The position numbers were made by a program, and so were the translations under genes. Below are positions 8,503-20,057 of a stretch of DNA of 64,000 nucleotides, one piece after another. The stretch's first letter is position 1, and each line of letters begins with the position of its first letter. The notes beneath the pieces are model-generated. The model saw nothing but the letters and a program-made list of their open reading frames with translations. It ran no database searches and was not told the DNA's origin. Source of the stretch: Anaerolineae bacterium (lineage in GTDB: Bacteria > Chloroflexota > Anaerolineae > Promineifilales > Promineifilaceae); contig JADLAX010000065.1 of assembly GCA_020848035.1 (NCBI GenBank), positions 1-64,000 of the forward strand, in the 5' to 3' direction.

Positions 8503-8862
8503 TTAAGCAGGCTGCACACGTGCCGCCAGCTGGACCACCTGCTGGTAACTCACGGGCTTGGTCAGGACAAAGTCGGCCAACTCCCGCAAAAAGCCCGCCC
8601 GGGTGCCCTCTACGCTGGTGGCAAAAACCCAGGTATGTTCAAAGCGGCTGTTGCTTTTGATGAACTTAAGCAGTTGTTCACCTGAAACGTGCGGCAGCTG
8701 CAAATCGAGCAGCACGGCATGGGGTATTTCGGTTTCTAAATAAGCCAGCGCTTCTTGCCCGTCGTGAACGGTATGTACTTCATAGCCGGAGTCTACGAAA
8801 GCGGCCGTAAAAAATGTGGCCAGCATCTCATCATCATCCACAATTAACGCTCTGGGTTTCAT
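8503..8862 (-). CDS. Stand-alone response-regulator receiver
   Basis: 119 residues of CheY-like receiver with no output domain. The acid pocket VDDDE, phospho-acceptor Asp in LLDLQLPHVSG and the conserved Lys in LTKPVSY are present. ATG 8862 (MKPRALIVDDD) is preferred to a TTG nine bases upstream. It is the last gene of the six-gene signalling run and starts 17 bp after the previous receiver. As a lone receiver it probably acts by phosphorelay or by binding a partner protein. Confidence 0.88.
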   Translation of the reverse strand: MKPRALIVDDDEMLATFFTAAFVDSGYEVHTVHDGQEALAYLETEIPHAVLLDLQLPHVSGEQLLKFIKSNSRFEHTWVFATSVEGTRAGFLRELADFVLTKPVSYQQVVQLAARVQPA

Positions 8863-8879
8863 CCTCAACAAACCTTTTA

Positions 8880-9254
8880 CTAATTTTGGCTCGTGCCAAG
8901 CAAGGCATTAATTTTCAAAATCAACTGGGAAAAGTTGATCGGCTTGGTTTCAAAATCATTGCAGCCGATGGCCAGGCTCCGGTTGCGGTCTTCAACCAGG
9001 GCGTGTGCCGTCAGGGCAATGATTGGAATATTTTTGATCGATTCAATCTTTCTAATATGCTCAGTTGCTTCCCACCCATCCATGACTGGCAGGCTGATGT
9101 CCATCAAAATAAGATCCGGCTGTTCGCGCTGCGCCATTTCAACGCCCTCCTGGCCATCTTGAGCAACAATCACTTCGTAATTGCGAAAGCGCAGCCGCTC
9201 TACCAGGATTTCCTGGATCATTGGACTATCTTCAACAACCAATATTTTACTCAT
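8880..9254 (-). CDS. Stand-alone response-regulator receiver
   Basis: 124 residues, CheY fold: VVEDSPM acid pocket, phospho-acceptor Asp in LMDISLPVMDGWEA, Thr in ALTAHAL and Lys in TKPINF. The MDG-WE-AT pattern is typical of receivers found in hybrid kinases. No DNA-binding domain. It lies 106 bp after the last 7TM kinase and is probably phosphorylated by one of the upstream kinases. Confidence 0.9.
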   Translation of the reverse strand: MSKILVVEDSPMIQEILVERLRFRNYEVIVAQDGQEGVEMAQREQPDLILMDISLPVMDGWEATEHIRKIESIKNIPIIALTAHALVEDRNRSLAIGCNDFETKPINFSQLILKINALLGTSQN

Positions 9255-9360
9255 ACTTCAAACTCTTTGTCCACGTATGTATGTGATTGGCAGAAAGTTT
9301 TTCAAAAGAAAGTAACGGGTAATCTGCCAATTACATCAAACGCCATGATTTCAAGAAAAT

Positions 9361-11202
9361 TTAGCTATCACTGAGTCCCTCGGCCAGAGGCGTGTTTGCC
9401 TGGCCGTTGGCCGCTACAACCACATCCGGCGTTACCAGGGGGAGAAATATCCTGAAGCAGGTACCTTCGCCAAGCTTACTTTGCACTTGAATGTGGCCCT
9501 GCATCAGCTTGCATAAATGGTAACTGATGGCCAAACCGAGGCCAGTGCCGCCATAACGCCGCGTGGGTGAAAGATCGGCCTGGAAAAACGGCCGAAACAG
9601 CTGCTTCACCTGTTCCTCTGACATGCCAATCCCGTTGTCAGTAATCTCAAACATGAGCTGCGACCCATTTTCCGGGTCGCGCTGCGCGGTGAGAATGATC
9701 TCCCCATCATGGGTAAACTTGGCTGCATTGTGCAAAATGTTGAGCAGAATCTGGCGCACCTTGGCCTGATCGGCCTGCATCGTGTCGCTGTCCAGGTTCA
9801 GGTTGATAGTGAGCTGGTTGTTGTTTTCAGACAGCATTGGCTGCACCACTACCTGCGCACTCTCGATGACCGAGGTGATGCTAAAGCTGGAGAGGCTCAG
9901 TTTCATCTGTCCGGCTTCCACTTTGGAGAGGTCCAGCAGATCATTGATGATTTGCAGCAGGTGGTCGGCCGACACGCTGATCTTTTCCAGGCGTTGGGGC
10001 AGGTTGGTGTCGTCCATAACGGCCGTTTGCTCCTGCAGCAGTTCCGCATAGCCAATGATGGCGGTTAGCGGGGTGCGCAGTTCGTGGCTCATGTTGGCCA
10101 GGAAGGTGCTTTTGGCCCGGCTGGCGGCTTCGGCCGCTTCTTTGGCTTCGCGGAGCGCAATTTCACCCTTGCGCTGTTCCGTGTTGTTGTAGAGCATTAC
10201 CAACCGGCCGGTCATGCGCCCATGTTTGTCGTGCAGGGGCGAAATGTTCAGGTTGTAATAAAGCATTTGCCCGCCCGTCGGAAAGCGAATCTGGGTATTG
10301 GCGCGTTCGACATCGCGGTACTGTGCCACAAGGTTGGCCCATTCATCAAAAACTTCTTCCACCGGCAGCCCGATGATTCGGTTAGTCGGTTTGCGGAGGA
10401 TGGCCTGGCCCGCAGAATTGACATCGACTACCCGGTTGAGCGTGTCGACAACAAACATGCCATCGTCCATCTGCTCGATCACCGAATTGCGGGCGACGGG
10501 CGAAATATCCATCAGGCGGTAGCCAAAAATGCCCCAGGCAAACATGACCCCGGTGACCATAAAAGCAATCGGCGTGGGGTCGATGATAAACATGGCCGCT
10601 ACGGGCGAAATGTACAGAATGTTGATGATCCAGGGCACAAAGGCACCCAGCACCGAGACGCCAATTTGGGCGCGGTACAGCCCGCTGGTATGAAAGTAGG
10701 CGCGAATGAGCAGGTAGGTGCCGTACGCCAGCACGCTGTAAGAGTAGGCCACGTGCACCCAAAAGATGGGGCCGCGCTCGATGACCAGGTAGGCAAACGG
10801 ACCAGAGCTGTCTAACGTGACGCTGGCGCGAAACAGGTGGTGCAGGCCGTCGGTCCAGGCTACCAGCAGGATGAATAACGGCTCGACGATAAAGGGAACG
10901 GCCGTTCGCCAGGTTACCTTCCTGGTAGGATTGGTGTACTCAAAGGCGAAAAACAGCCAGGCCACTGGCCCAAACACAATGCCAACATACGCAACGTTGG
11001 CCCACAGCAGATTGCCCTCCAGCGTGGTGCTGCCAATTTCCAAAACGTAAAAAATTAGCCACTGTGTGATGCTGATCATCAAAAACAAGAGCGGTGTAGC
11101 CCCGTAAATTTGTCGCCGCTGCCAGGCCAGCACCGCCACTGTCCCGGAGACAACGGCGGCGATCACAATGGGAATGATGTAGGGAGTGTATTGCCAGGTC
11201 AT
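9361..11202 (-). CDS. 7TM-sensor PAS histidine kinase
   Basis: 613 residues. Residues 1-~215 form a seven-helix membrane sensor of the histidine-kinase N-terminal 7TM type. A PAS domain follows at ~225-340 (DDGMFVVDTLNRVVDVN). The HisKA box has LANMSHELRTPLTAIIGY, with the phospho-accepting His. The HATPase has an N box, DNGIGMSEEQ and GGTGLGLAISY. No receiver is attached. The start codon overlaps the stop of the preceding kinase (ATGA), showing translational coupling. One of three paralogues in a row; the ligand is unknown. Confidence 0.92.
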   Translation of the reverse strand: MTWQYTPYIIPIVIAAVVSGTVAVLAWQRRQIYGATPLLFLMISITQWLIFYVLEIGSTTLEGNLLWANVAYVGIVFGPVAWLFFAFEYTNPTRKVTWRTAVPFIVEPLFILLVAWTDGLHHLFRASVTLDSSGPFAYLVIERGPIFWVHVAYSYSVLAYGTYLLIRAYFHTSGLYRAQIGVSVLGAFVPWIINILYISPVAAMFIIDPTPIAFMVTGVMFAWGIFGYRLMDISPVARNSVIEQMDDGMFVVDTLNRVVDVNSAGQAILRKPTNRIIGLPVEEVFDEWANLVAQYRDVERANTQIRFPTGGQMLYYNLNISPLHDKHGRMTGRLVMLYNNTEQRKGEIALREAKEAAEAASRAKSTFLANMSHELRTPLTAIIGYAELLQEQTAVMDDTNLPQRLEKISVSADHLLQIINDLLDLSKVEAGQMKLSLSSFSITSVIESAQVVVQPMLSENNNQLTINLNLDSDTMQADQAKVRQILLNILHNAAKFTHDGEIILTAQRDPENGSQLMFEITDNGIGMSEEQVKQLFRPFFQADLSPTRRYGGTGLGLAISYHLCKLMQGHIQVQSKLGEGTCFRIFLPLVTPDVVVAANGQANTPLAEGLSDS

Positions 11203-13021
11203 TGCGGTGCTGCCTCTGCGATACGGCCGTTGGCCGCTTCGGTTTGTTGGGTTACCGGAAATTGCACAGGCAGCTTCACCAAAAAGGTCGCCCCTTCACC
11301 CAACCGGCTTTCCACTTCAATGGTGCCGCCCAGCATCTGGCAGAAACGGCTGCTAATGGTCAGGCCCAACCCACTGCCGCCATGCACCCGCGTAAAAGAA
11401 GAGTCGGCCTGCACAAACGGCTGGAAAATTTTGTCCATCATCTGGTCGGAAATACCTTCGCCACTATCCCGCACCGTAAACAGAATGCAGCCCGTGGCGT
11501 GGTCTTGCCGGGCCGCCAGCAAAACGGTGCCTTCGTAGGTAAATTTGGTGGCGTTGCCCAGCAAATTCAACAAGATTTGCCGCAGCTTGGTTCGGTCGGT
11601 CTGCATCAGCCCCAAATGGGGGGCCAGGTCCAATTCTAGAACGTTACCGTTTTTGGTCATTTGCGGTTGGACGCTGTTGACTACCTCGGCAACCAGGTCA
11701 GACACCGAAAAATCTGAGATGTTGATATCCATGCGCTCGGCTTCGATTTTGGACAGGTCTAGAATGTTGCCAATGAGGAAGTTCAGGCCCTGAGCGGCCG
11801 TTCCGATTTGCTTCAGGTGCGGCACAATTTTCTCGTAACCGAACGCTTCGCTGCGCTCCTGAATTAGCTCGCTGTAGCCAATGATAGCCGCCAATGGCGT
11901 GCGCAGCTCGTGGCTCATTGTGGCCAAAAAGGTGCTTTTGGCCCGGCTGGCGGCTTCAGCGGCCTCTTTGGCTACCATCAACGACGTTTCCGTCTGCTTC
12001 AACTGCGTAATCTCATGGACCATCACCACCCGCCCGCTGAGGTGATCATTTTTGTCGAGCAGCGGCGAAATCGAGATCTGGTAATGGCGCTTTTCGCCAT
12101 CTGGGAACGCCAGGGTCACTTCTTCCTGACCAGAGGTGAGGTGTTGAAACCGTTGGCGCAGCTCGGGCCAACGGTCGCTAATCTGGCTCATGTGTTGGCC
12201 AATGACGTCGGCGGATACCTGGGCCATCTGCAAAACGGCCGGATTGGCTTCCAGAATGCGGTCGTGCTCATCCAACACCAGCACACCGTCTTGCATCTCA
12301 TCAATGACGCGCTTGCGGATGACGGGGGTGATTTCCACCAGCCCCACCTTGAAGATGCCCCAGGCAACGGCCGTTCCCGTGATCAAAAACGAGATGGCCG
12401 TGTAATCAAACGGGCTTACGCGCACCACCACAAACAAAATGTTGACAATCCAGGGCACCACGGCACCAACCAACATCACGCTGATCTGCCGCCGGTGCAG
12501 CCGCGCACTTTGCTGGTAAGCGCGGGCCAAAATTACAACGCCAGCGATGGTTAGCGAATAGGAGTAGGCCGCGTGAATCCAGAAGCCCGGCCCCGGTACC
12601 CAATCCCAGTATGGATTTGGGCCAGAGGTGTTGAGCACCTTGCTCACCTGGAAAAATTGCTGCCACGGGCTGGTCCACAGCAAAATCAGGGTCAGCAGCG
12701 GCATGATGAGCAGGAGGGTCAGATTGGTGCGGGTGAGAACGGCCGCATGATCGGTAAACACCAGGCTAAACATGAACCAGGCCGTAGGCACCATCACCAC
12801 GCCGATAAACTGGAAGTTGCTCCAAAACAGCCGCGTGTTGGCGTCAAAGGCCAGCGCTTCCAGCGTACTGCCCACCAGCCAGATCACCAGGCCAAACAGC
12901 AGCGGCAGCAGTGGCCGGGCCCCGCGCATGGTGCGGCGCTGCCAGGTGTAGACCAGCACAAAAATGGCAATGAATAAAGCGATAAGCACCGGTAAGGCGA
13001 TGAGTGTAAATTTCCAGTACA

Positions 13022-13025
<4 letters not shown>
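11199..13025 (-). CDS. 7TM-sensor PAS histidine kinase
   Basis: 608 residues with the same order as its downstream paralogue: 7TM sensor 1-~215, PAS ~225-340 (QDGVLVLDEHDRILEAN), HisKA with ATMSHELRTPLAAIIGYSEL, and HATPase with DSGEGISDQMM and GGSGLGLTIS. Both ends overlap neighbouring kinase genes by four bases. The kinase cores are alike while the membrane sensors diverge, as expected from tandem duplication followed by sensor specialisation. Confidence 0.92.
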
Positions 13026-15337
<2,312 letters not shown>

Positions 15338-15367
15338 GAAGTGGACACTTGTCTTTTTTGTAAACGG

Positions 15368-16936
15368 TTATGCGATGGCTGGCACGGCCGTTTCTTGCGT
15401 AACAATTGGTAAAGTAAAGAAAAAGGTGCTGCCCTGACGGTGCTCCGAGGTGAAACAAATCTCGCCACCCTGCAATTCTACCAACTTTTTGGTGATGTTT
15501 AATCCCAAACCAGTACCACGTACGGCCGTTACCAGCTCATCATCGGCGCGGAAAAACTGGCTAAATACTTTGCCCTGGTCCCCCGCCATGATGCCAATGC
15601 CGTTGTCTTCGACAGTGATCTGCATCTGGGCGCCCACTTCTCCTTCTACCAACTGGGCCGCTACCTGAATACGGCCGCCTTCCGGCGTGTACTTGCTGGC
15701 ATTGCTGATCAGGTTCGTCAAAATCTGGCTCAGACGCTTGGTGTCGGCTCGCACCTGGGGCAGCCCGGCGGGCACGTGGACCGTCAGTTCCTGCTGCCGC
15801 TCCTCAAGCTGCGGCTCAAACAATTTTACGACATTGTGCAGCACTTCTGGCAGAGAAACCGCTTCTAATCTTAACCGAAACTGTCCCGTTTCGATCTGAG
15901 TGATGTCGTCCAGTTCCAGCGCCAGGTTGTGAATGCGCGTGGCCCCGTCGTTGATGATGTCCAGGTAGGTGGCCTGAGTGCCTGGGGGAAGTTTGCTGCT
16001 CTGGCGGCGCAGCAGGTAGGTGTACGACTGGATAGAGGTGAGCGGATTTTTCAATTCATGAGACACCATCGCCACAAAGTTGCTTTTGGCCCGGTTGGCC
16101 GCCTGCACGTCGGCGTAGAGCTGGGCGTTGTGCATGGCAATGGCAATGTGGATGGCCAGCCGCTTGAGGAAGCGTAAGGTGGTTTCTGGCACCGGGTGGG
16201 CCAGGTCAAAAATGGCCACATCGCGGATGATGGCGTTGCGGTAGATGGGCAGGGTGAGCCGGTAGTTGGCCTGGGGATGGAGACGGCCGTTTTCCGGGAC
16301 GGCCGTTTGCGTAATCGCGTGCTGCTGCTTATCAACGATAATCGTCGGCAGTTGGCCTGGCTCAATGCCCTGCGTGGCCCGCACCTGCAGCCGATGACCG
16401 TCCACCGCGCCAATGCAGCAGGCCAGCGCCCCGGTTTTTTGCCCGCCATATTGCAGCGTCAGTTGGGAAATGGTTTCGCGGTCCAGCGTGGTGTTCAGCT
16501 CCTGGTCGATTTGCTGGAGCAAATTGAGCTCTTCCAGCCAGGTTTGTTGGGCATCCCGGTAATGTTTCTTTTCCAGCGAGGCGTTAATGCGGGCCCACAG
16601 CAGCTCGCTTTCAATCGGTTTGCTCAAAAAATCTTCGGCCCCAAGCTTGATGCAGGTAACCACGCTTTTTAGATCGGTTAAGGCGGACATGACCACCACG
16701 GGCGTGGTGTTGCCCGCCGCTTTGAGCGCGGTCAACACGTCAAAGCCATTCATGTCGGGCATCATGATGTCCAGCAAAATGAGGTCAAAACCTTGCTGCT
16801 GGTGCATTGCTAACGCTTGTTGGCCATTTTCGGCCGTTTTTACCCCGTAACCACGATGATCAAGCCAGGAGGAAAGTAACTCCCGAATGAGCGCATCGTC
16901 GTCAACGACCAGAATCATGCTGTTTTTTGGATCCAT
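15368..16936 (-). CDS. Receiver-GAF-like histidine kinase
   Basis: 522 residues, cytoplasmic. N-terminal receiver (VVDDDALIRE, phospho-acceptor Asp in LLDIMMPDMNGFD, SKPIES), a GAF-like sensor ~150-300, HisKA with VAMVSHELKNPLTSIQSY and HATPase with DNGIGIMAGDQ and GTGLGLNIT. A receiver in front of a kinase suggests relay from another kinase. ATG 16936 (MDPKNSM) is chosen because GAGGG lies 8 nt upstream; an in-frame ATG 15 bp earlier overlaps that site. First gene of the run 16936-8503. Confidence 0.9.
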   Translation of the reverse strand: MDPKNSMILVVDDDALIRELLSSWLDHRGYGVKTAENGQQALAMHQQQGFDLILLDIMMPDMNGFDVLTALKAAGNTTPVVVMSALTDLKSVVTCIKLGAEDFLSKPIESELLWARINASLEKKHYRDAQQTWLEELNLLQQIDQELNTTLDRETISQLTLQYGGQKTGALACCIGAVDGHRLQVRATQGIEPGQLPTIIVDKQQHAITQTAVPENGRLHPQANYRLTLPIYRNAIIRDVAIFDLAHPVPETTLRFLKRLAIHIAIAMHNAQLYADVQAANRAKSNFVAMVSHELKNPLTSIQSYTYLLRRQSSKLPPGTQATYLDIINDGATRIHNLALELDDITQIETGQFRLRLEAVSLPEVLHNVVKLFEPQLEERQQELTVHVPAGLPQVRADTKRLSQILTNLISNASKYTPEGGRIQVAAQLVEGEVGAQMQITVEDNGIGIMAGDQGKVFSQFFRADDELVTAVRGTGLGLNITKKLVELQGGEICFTSEHRQGSTFFFTLPIVTQETAVPAIA

Positions 16937-17280
16937 TGTTCTTACCCTCATCTTTTTCGATGATGTTGTAGGGACGTTTGCTGTCTTTTTTGTTTGGTTG
17001 TGAGGGAACTGCTTGTTTGATGGTTAGACAGAAAATCGTTAAAAAGGTCACTTTGTTAACACAGGCTGGTACTAAAGATTACCCGATTTTGCGGGCAACA
17101 AGATTCATGGGAAGGTGGTTCAAGGTACGGGGGTTAAGCGGAATTGATGTGTCAGATGAGGCCCCGGTTTTGCGGCGGTTATGCTTCTCTTGTGCCTTTA
17201 CGGTAGAATAGTTTCCTTATATTTTTAGTTACGACTATTTGCCTCATCAATTGCCCGAGGCAAAACCAAAAGCGAGCGGT
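16937..17280. other. Divergent intergenic region, no gene recognised
   Basis: 344 bp between the signalling operon and the DUF2344 gene. It must hold promoters for both directions. TAGAAT at 17204-17209 could be a rightward -10, but no matching -35 is convincing. A 77-codon reading frame at 16978-17211 shows no protein-like pattern and no ribosome-binding site. Confidence 0.4.
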
Positions 17281-17940
17281 ATGCAGGCCAATTACGTTCA
17301 GCGATTACGCTTAATTTTTAGCAAAAATGGACCCGCCCGGTACATCAGCCATTTAGACCTGGCGCGCACCCTGGAGCGGGCGCTCAACCGGGCCCAGATA
17401 CCCGTGGCTTACACGCAGGGCTTTAACCGCCGCCCGCGTATGCAGATGGCGACCGCTTTGCCCCTGGGCTATACCAGCGAATATGAGCTAGCCGATATTT
17501 TGCTAATGGAGAAGCTGGAGCCAGAAGCAGCCCAGCAGCAGATCATGGCCCGGATGGCTCCGGGCATTGTCATCTCACACGTGGCCGAGGTGCCCATTAG
17601 CGGCCCTTCGCTGCAATCCATTACCCTTTCTTCCACCTACGTGGCAACGCCGCTGGACCCGCCTGATTTTATTGAGCTTCAGGCTAAAGTGGCGGCTTTG
17701 CTGGCCGCCGAAACGGTGGAGCGCGTGCGCGAAAAGCAGGGCAAAAAGAAGAAGTATGATTTACGGCCGTTAATCCTCCACCTCGCCACTACCCAGGACG
17801 AAACCGGCCAGGTGCATATCCACATGAACCTCTGCCTGGAACCATCCCGCACCGGCCGCCCCGATGAGGTGTTGGAAGCCCTGGGCTTTGATCCGCTGGA
17901 CGTGCGTATTCATCGCACCGGCATGGTGCTGGCGGAGTAA
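17281..17940 (+). CDS. DUF2344 (radical-SAM-associated, TIGR03936) protein
   Basis: 219 residues. RLRLIFSKNGPARYISHLDL, LERALNRAQIP and GFNRRPRMQMATALPLGY are the hallmarks of the DUF2344/TIGR03936 family. The family is usually found fused or next to a radical SAM protein and ribonuclease G; its reaction is unknown to me. Neither partner is in this window. ATG 17281 is preferred to a TTG 42 bp upstream, because the conserved part begins a few residues later. Followed 13 bp later by the NAGPA-like lipoprotein gene on the same strand. Confidence 0.85.
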   Translation: MQANYVQRLRLIFSKNGPARYISHLDLARTLERALNRAQIPVAYTQGFNRRPRMQMATALPLGYTSEYELADILLMEKLEPEAAQQQIMARMAPGIVISHVAEVPISGPSLQSITLSSTYVATPLDPPDFIELQAKVAALLAAETVERVREKQGKKKKYDLRPLILHLATTQDETGQVHIHMNLCLEPSRTGRPDEVLEALGFDPLDVRIHRTGMVLAE

Positions 17941-17985
17941 TGGTTAATGGTGAATGGTTAACCGAAAATGGTTAATGGTCGGAGT
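17941..17985. repeat. ATGGTTA direct repeats over a start codon
   Basis: TGGTTAATGG, TGAATGGTTA and ATGGTTAATGG are degenerate copies of one 7-nt word lying across the end of one gene and the first seven codons of the next. The signal peptide of the downstream gene therefore begins with repeat-encoded residues. Confidence 0.6.
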
Positions 17986-18808
17986 GCTGTTAGTGTGGGT
18001 GACGCTAGCTTGCCGGGCAGCGGCCGTTCTGCCCACCCCCGCCGCCCCGGCATCCCCCACACGCCAACCCACACCCACGCTGATTGTCATCCCTTCACCC
18101 GCTCACCCCTTCACGCCCACTCCCCCTAATGACAGCGGCTGGGAACTGCTGCAATCCGGCCTGGAGCGCCGCACCATTCGCCTGGTGGCGGCCGACGGCC
18201 GTCTCACCGAGCAGTTCACCATTTTGCGCATAGACCCAACTTTGTTTACGTTTCGCATCGGTTACAGTCCGGGGCAGCCCATACCGCTGGCTACCTGGCA
18301 GGCAGAAAGTGGTGCCCTCATTGCCCTGAACGGCGGCTTTTTTACCGAGCAGTTCCTGGCTACCGGGCTGATTGTGGTCGATGGGCAGGCCAGCGGCAGC
18401 AGCTACGTCGGCTTTGGCGGCATGGTGACGATGGGGGCCGGTGGTTTAGACGTGCGCTCGTTGGTGGAACGGCCGTATGACGCCAGCGAAACCTTTGACT
18501 ACGCCCTGCAAGCCTTCCCCATGCTCGTTTTGAATGGCGAAGCCGCGTACCAAACGGCCGATTTTGATGCCGCCCGGCGCACGGTGATCGGGGTGGATGA
18601 GAACGGCCGTGTCCTCCTCATTTTTGCTAGCTGGGGCGGCCTCACCCTGGCCGAGCTGAGCAGCTACCTGGCCGCTGCCGATTTAGGGCTGGTCAACGCC
18701 CTCAACCTCGACGGCGGCACCTCCACCGGCCTCATCCTGGCCGACCCGCCGGAAAACATCCCCGCATTTGTGGCCGTGCCCAGCGTCATTCTCGTTTTTC
18801 CCAAATGA
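17954..18808 (+). CDS. Phosphodiester glycosidase (NAGPA-like) lipoprotein
   Basis: 284 residues. A lipoprotein signal ends at Cys ~20 (VLLVWVTLAC), followed by a Pro/Thr linker and a NAGPA/phosphodiester glycosidase domain: ALNGGFF near residue 118, VIGVDENGRVLL near 215, and NLDGGTSTGLI near 255, all diagnostic. The family cleaves GlcNAc-phosphodiesters or acts in exopolysaccharide turnover; here it should face the outside of the cell. Start 17954 lies inside an ATGGTTA repeat; ATG 17975 (MVGVLL) is an equally good start and would still give a complete signal peptide. Confidence 0.85.
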   Translation: MVNRKWLMVGVLLVWVTLACRAAAVLPTPAAPASPTRQPTPTLIVIPSPAHPFTPTPPNDSGWELLQSGLERRTIRLVAADGRLTEQFTILRIDPTLFTFRIGYSPGQPIPLATWQAESGALIALNGGFFTEQFLATGLIVVDGQASGSSYVGFGGMVTMGAGGLDVRSLVERPYDASETFDYALQAFPMLVLNGEAAYQTADFDAARRTVIGVDENGRVLLIFASWGGLTLAELSSYLAAADLGLVNALNLDGGTSTGLILADPPENIPAFVAVPSVILVFPK

Positions 18809-18956
18809 TCGAGGAGCGAGCATCCTCAGATGCGAGCGGGCAAATCTGTGTCTAATTAAAAACAGCTCACTAAAACTAATGGACTGTTCTTTATGTACCA
18901 CAGTATGATTTCCATTTCACCAAAATAAAGACGATTTTGGAATGGACCGAGCAAGC

Positions 18957-19943
18957 CTATTTGGAAATTGCTTCCAATAATGGAAGCATTTGGGCAACAA
19001 GATTTAAAACCGGTTTCCCAATCTCACCGACTTTTTCTGCAGCTTTTTTAAGCCCTTCAGCGCTAACAGACCACCACCTGCGTTCTGGTTGAGGGCTTGT
19101 TGCTTCGTCGATAAGCTTTTCTAAATCTTTCTCAACGGTTTGGCTCTCTTCCGGAGAAAGCTCTTTGCGCATTGTTTGGACGGCCTCTATAAGATTCGTG
19201 AGGGTTTCTTTCAATGGTGTAGATAACTCTGATGAATTAATTTGGTTGTAGCTGTTTTTTATGTTACTTGCAGCATTAAGATTACCTTGGAAAGAGGCTT
19301 TCTTTGCTAATCGAATTTCAACTTTGTCACTCATATCTAACTCTCCATGAAGCTGTTCAACATAAACTTGGGCCTGGACTTGTTTATTAAAATCTAGTAA
19401 TGCTTCCCCAAATATCATCTGATTCATTTCATTTATGATCTTATCTTCTAAAGCATTCTGTATACGTTGAGGTATTGCAACTGGTAAAGGTGTGACAATG
19501 CTTTCCAATTCTTCTTTGGTGAAAATTATGTGCAATATTTGATACAGAGCCTTGTCTTCCTTGTCGCCCGAAAAATCACTGTCCCAGCGTTCTAAGCTAC
19601 CTTTCTCTTGCCACTTGATAATCTTAAGCATCATTCGCCCGCAGAAGCTTTGGTGCATTTGGAAGATTAACCATATTTTCTCACCTATAAAAAGGCGATG
19701 TTGTTCAATGTCATCAAGACCTGTTTCTTGCATTGCGGCAATGAACTCAGTTTCGCTAAGTCTCGGTAAAGAACGACCAATCAGACCCAGATCTTGAAGA
19801 GGAACCTTTACATATTCTTCCGGTGTCAAAATTGAATAAACAAAGAAGTATTTGGAGGTAAGCTTGCGTATATCTATTATCGTGTTCCATAGTTTTTCAT
19901 AAGCAGACAAAACACGTTCATACGCTGGTGCAGGTATATTCAT
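18957..19943 (-). CDS. Orphan AT-rich gene, helical protein, unknown function
   Basis: 328 residues, mostly helical and charged, no recognised catalytic motif. The C-terminal ~45 residues (RRWWSVSAEGLKKAAEKVG and PVLNLVAQMLPLL) form an amphipathic tail preceded by a likely coiled segment (residues ~240-280). Such tails occur on accessory and conflict-system proteins, but I cannot name a family. The gene is visibly AT-richer than its neighbours and contains no ACGGCCGT, consistent with recent arrival. AGAGAG precedes ATG 19943. A 24-bp palindrome separates it from nrdJ upstream. Confidence 0.65.
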   Translation of the reverse strand: MNIPAPAYERVLSAYEKLWNTIIDIRKLTSKYFFVYSILTPEEYVKVPLQDLGLIGRSLPRLSETEFIAAMQETGLDDIEQHRLFIGEKIWLIFQMHQSFCGRMMLKIIKWQEKGSLERWDSDFSGDKEDKALYQILHIIFTKEELESIVTPLPVAIPQRIQNALEDKIINEMNQMIFGEALLDFNKQVQAQVYVEQLHGELDMSDKVEIRLAKKASFQGNLNAASNIKNSYNQINSSELSTPLKETLTNLIEAVQTMRKELSPEESQTVEKDLEKLIDEATSPQPERRWWSVSAEGLKKAAEKVGEIGKPVLNLVAQMLPLLEAISK

Positions 19944-19986
19944 GAATCTCTCTGTTTATTTTGTGTGAGTCATTTGATTACAGAAC

Positions 19987-20010
19987 CAGCCCGCCAATTT
20001 TGGCGGGCTG
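19987..20010. terminator. 11-bp perfect hairpin between nrdJ and the orphan gene
   Basis: CAGCCCGCCAA and TTGGCGGGCTG pair around a 2-nt centre. It follows nrdJ on the minus strand and could end its transcript, but no T-run follows in either direction. A GTAATTG-type word repeat (20026-20053) lies between it and the nrdJ stop codon. Confidence 0.55.
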
Positions 20011-20057
20011 ATCTTGTTGCCAAATGCTAGGTAATTACTCAATTACCCAACTACTTC

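Noticed and set aside
16978..17211. 77-codon ORF upstream of the DUF2344 gene
   Set aside because: No ribosome-binding site, no protein-like pattern; lies where divergent promoters are expected.
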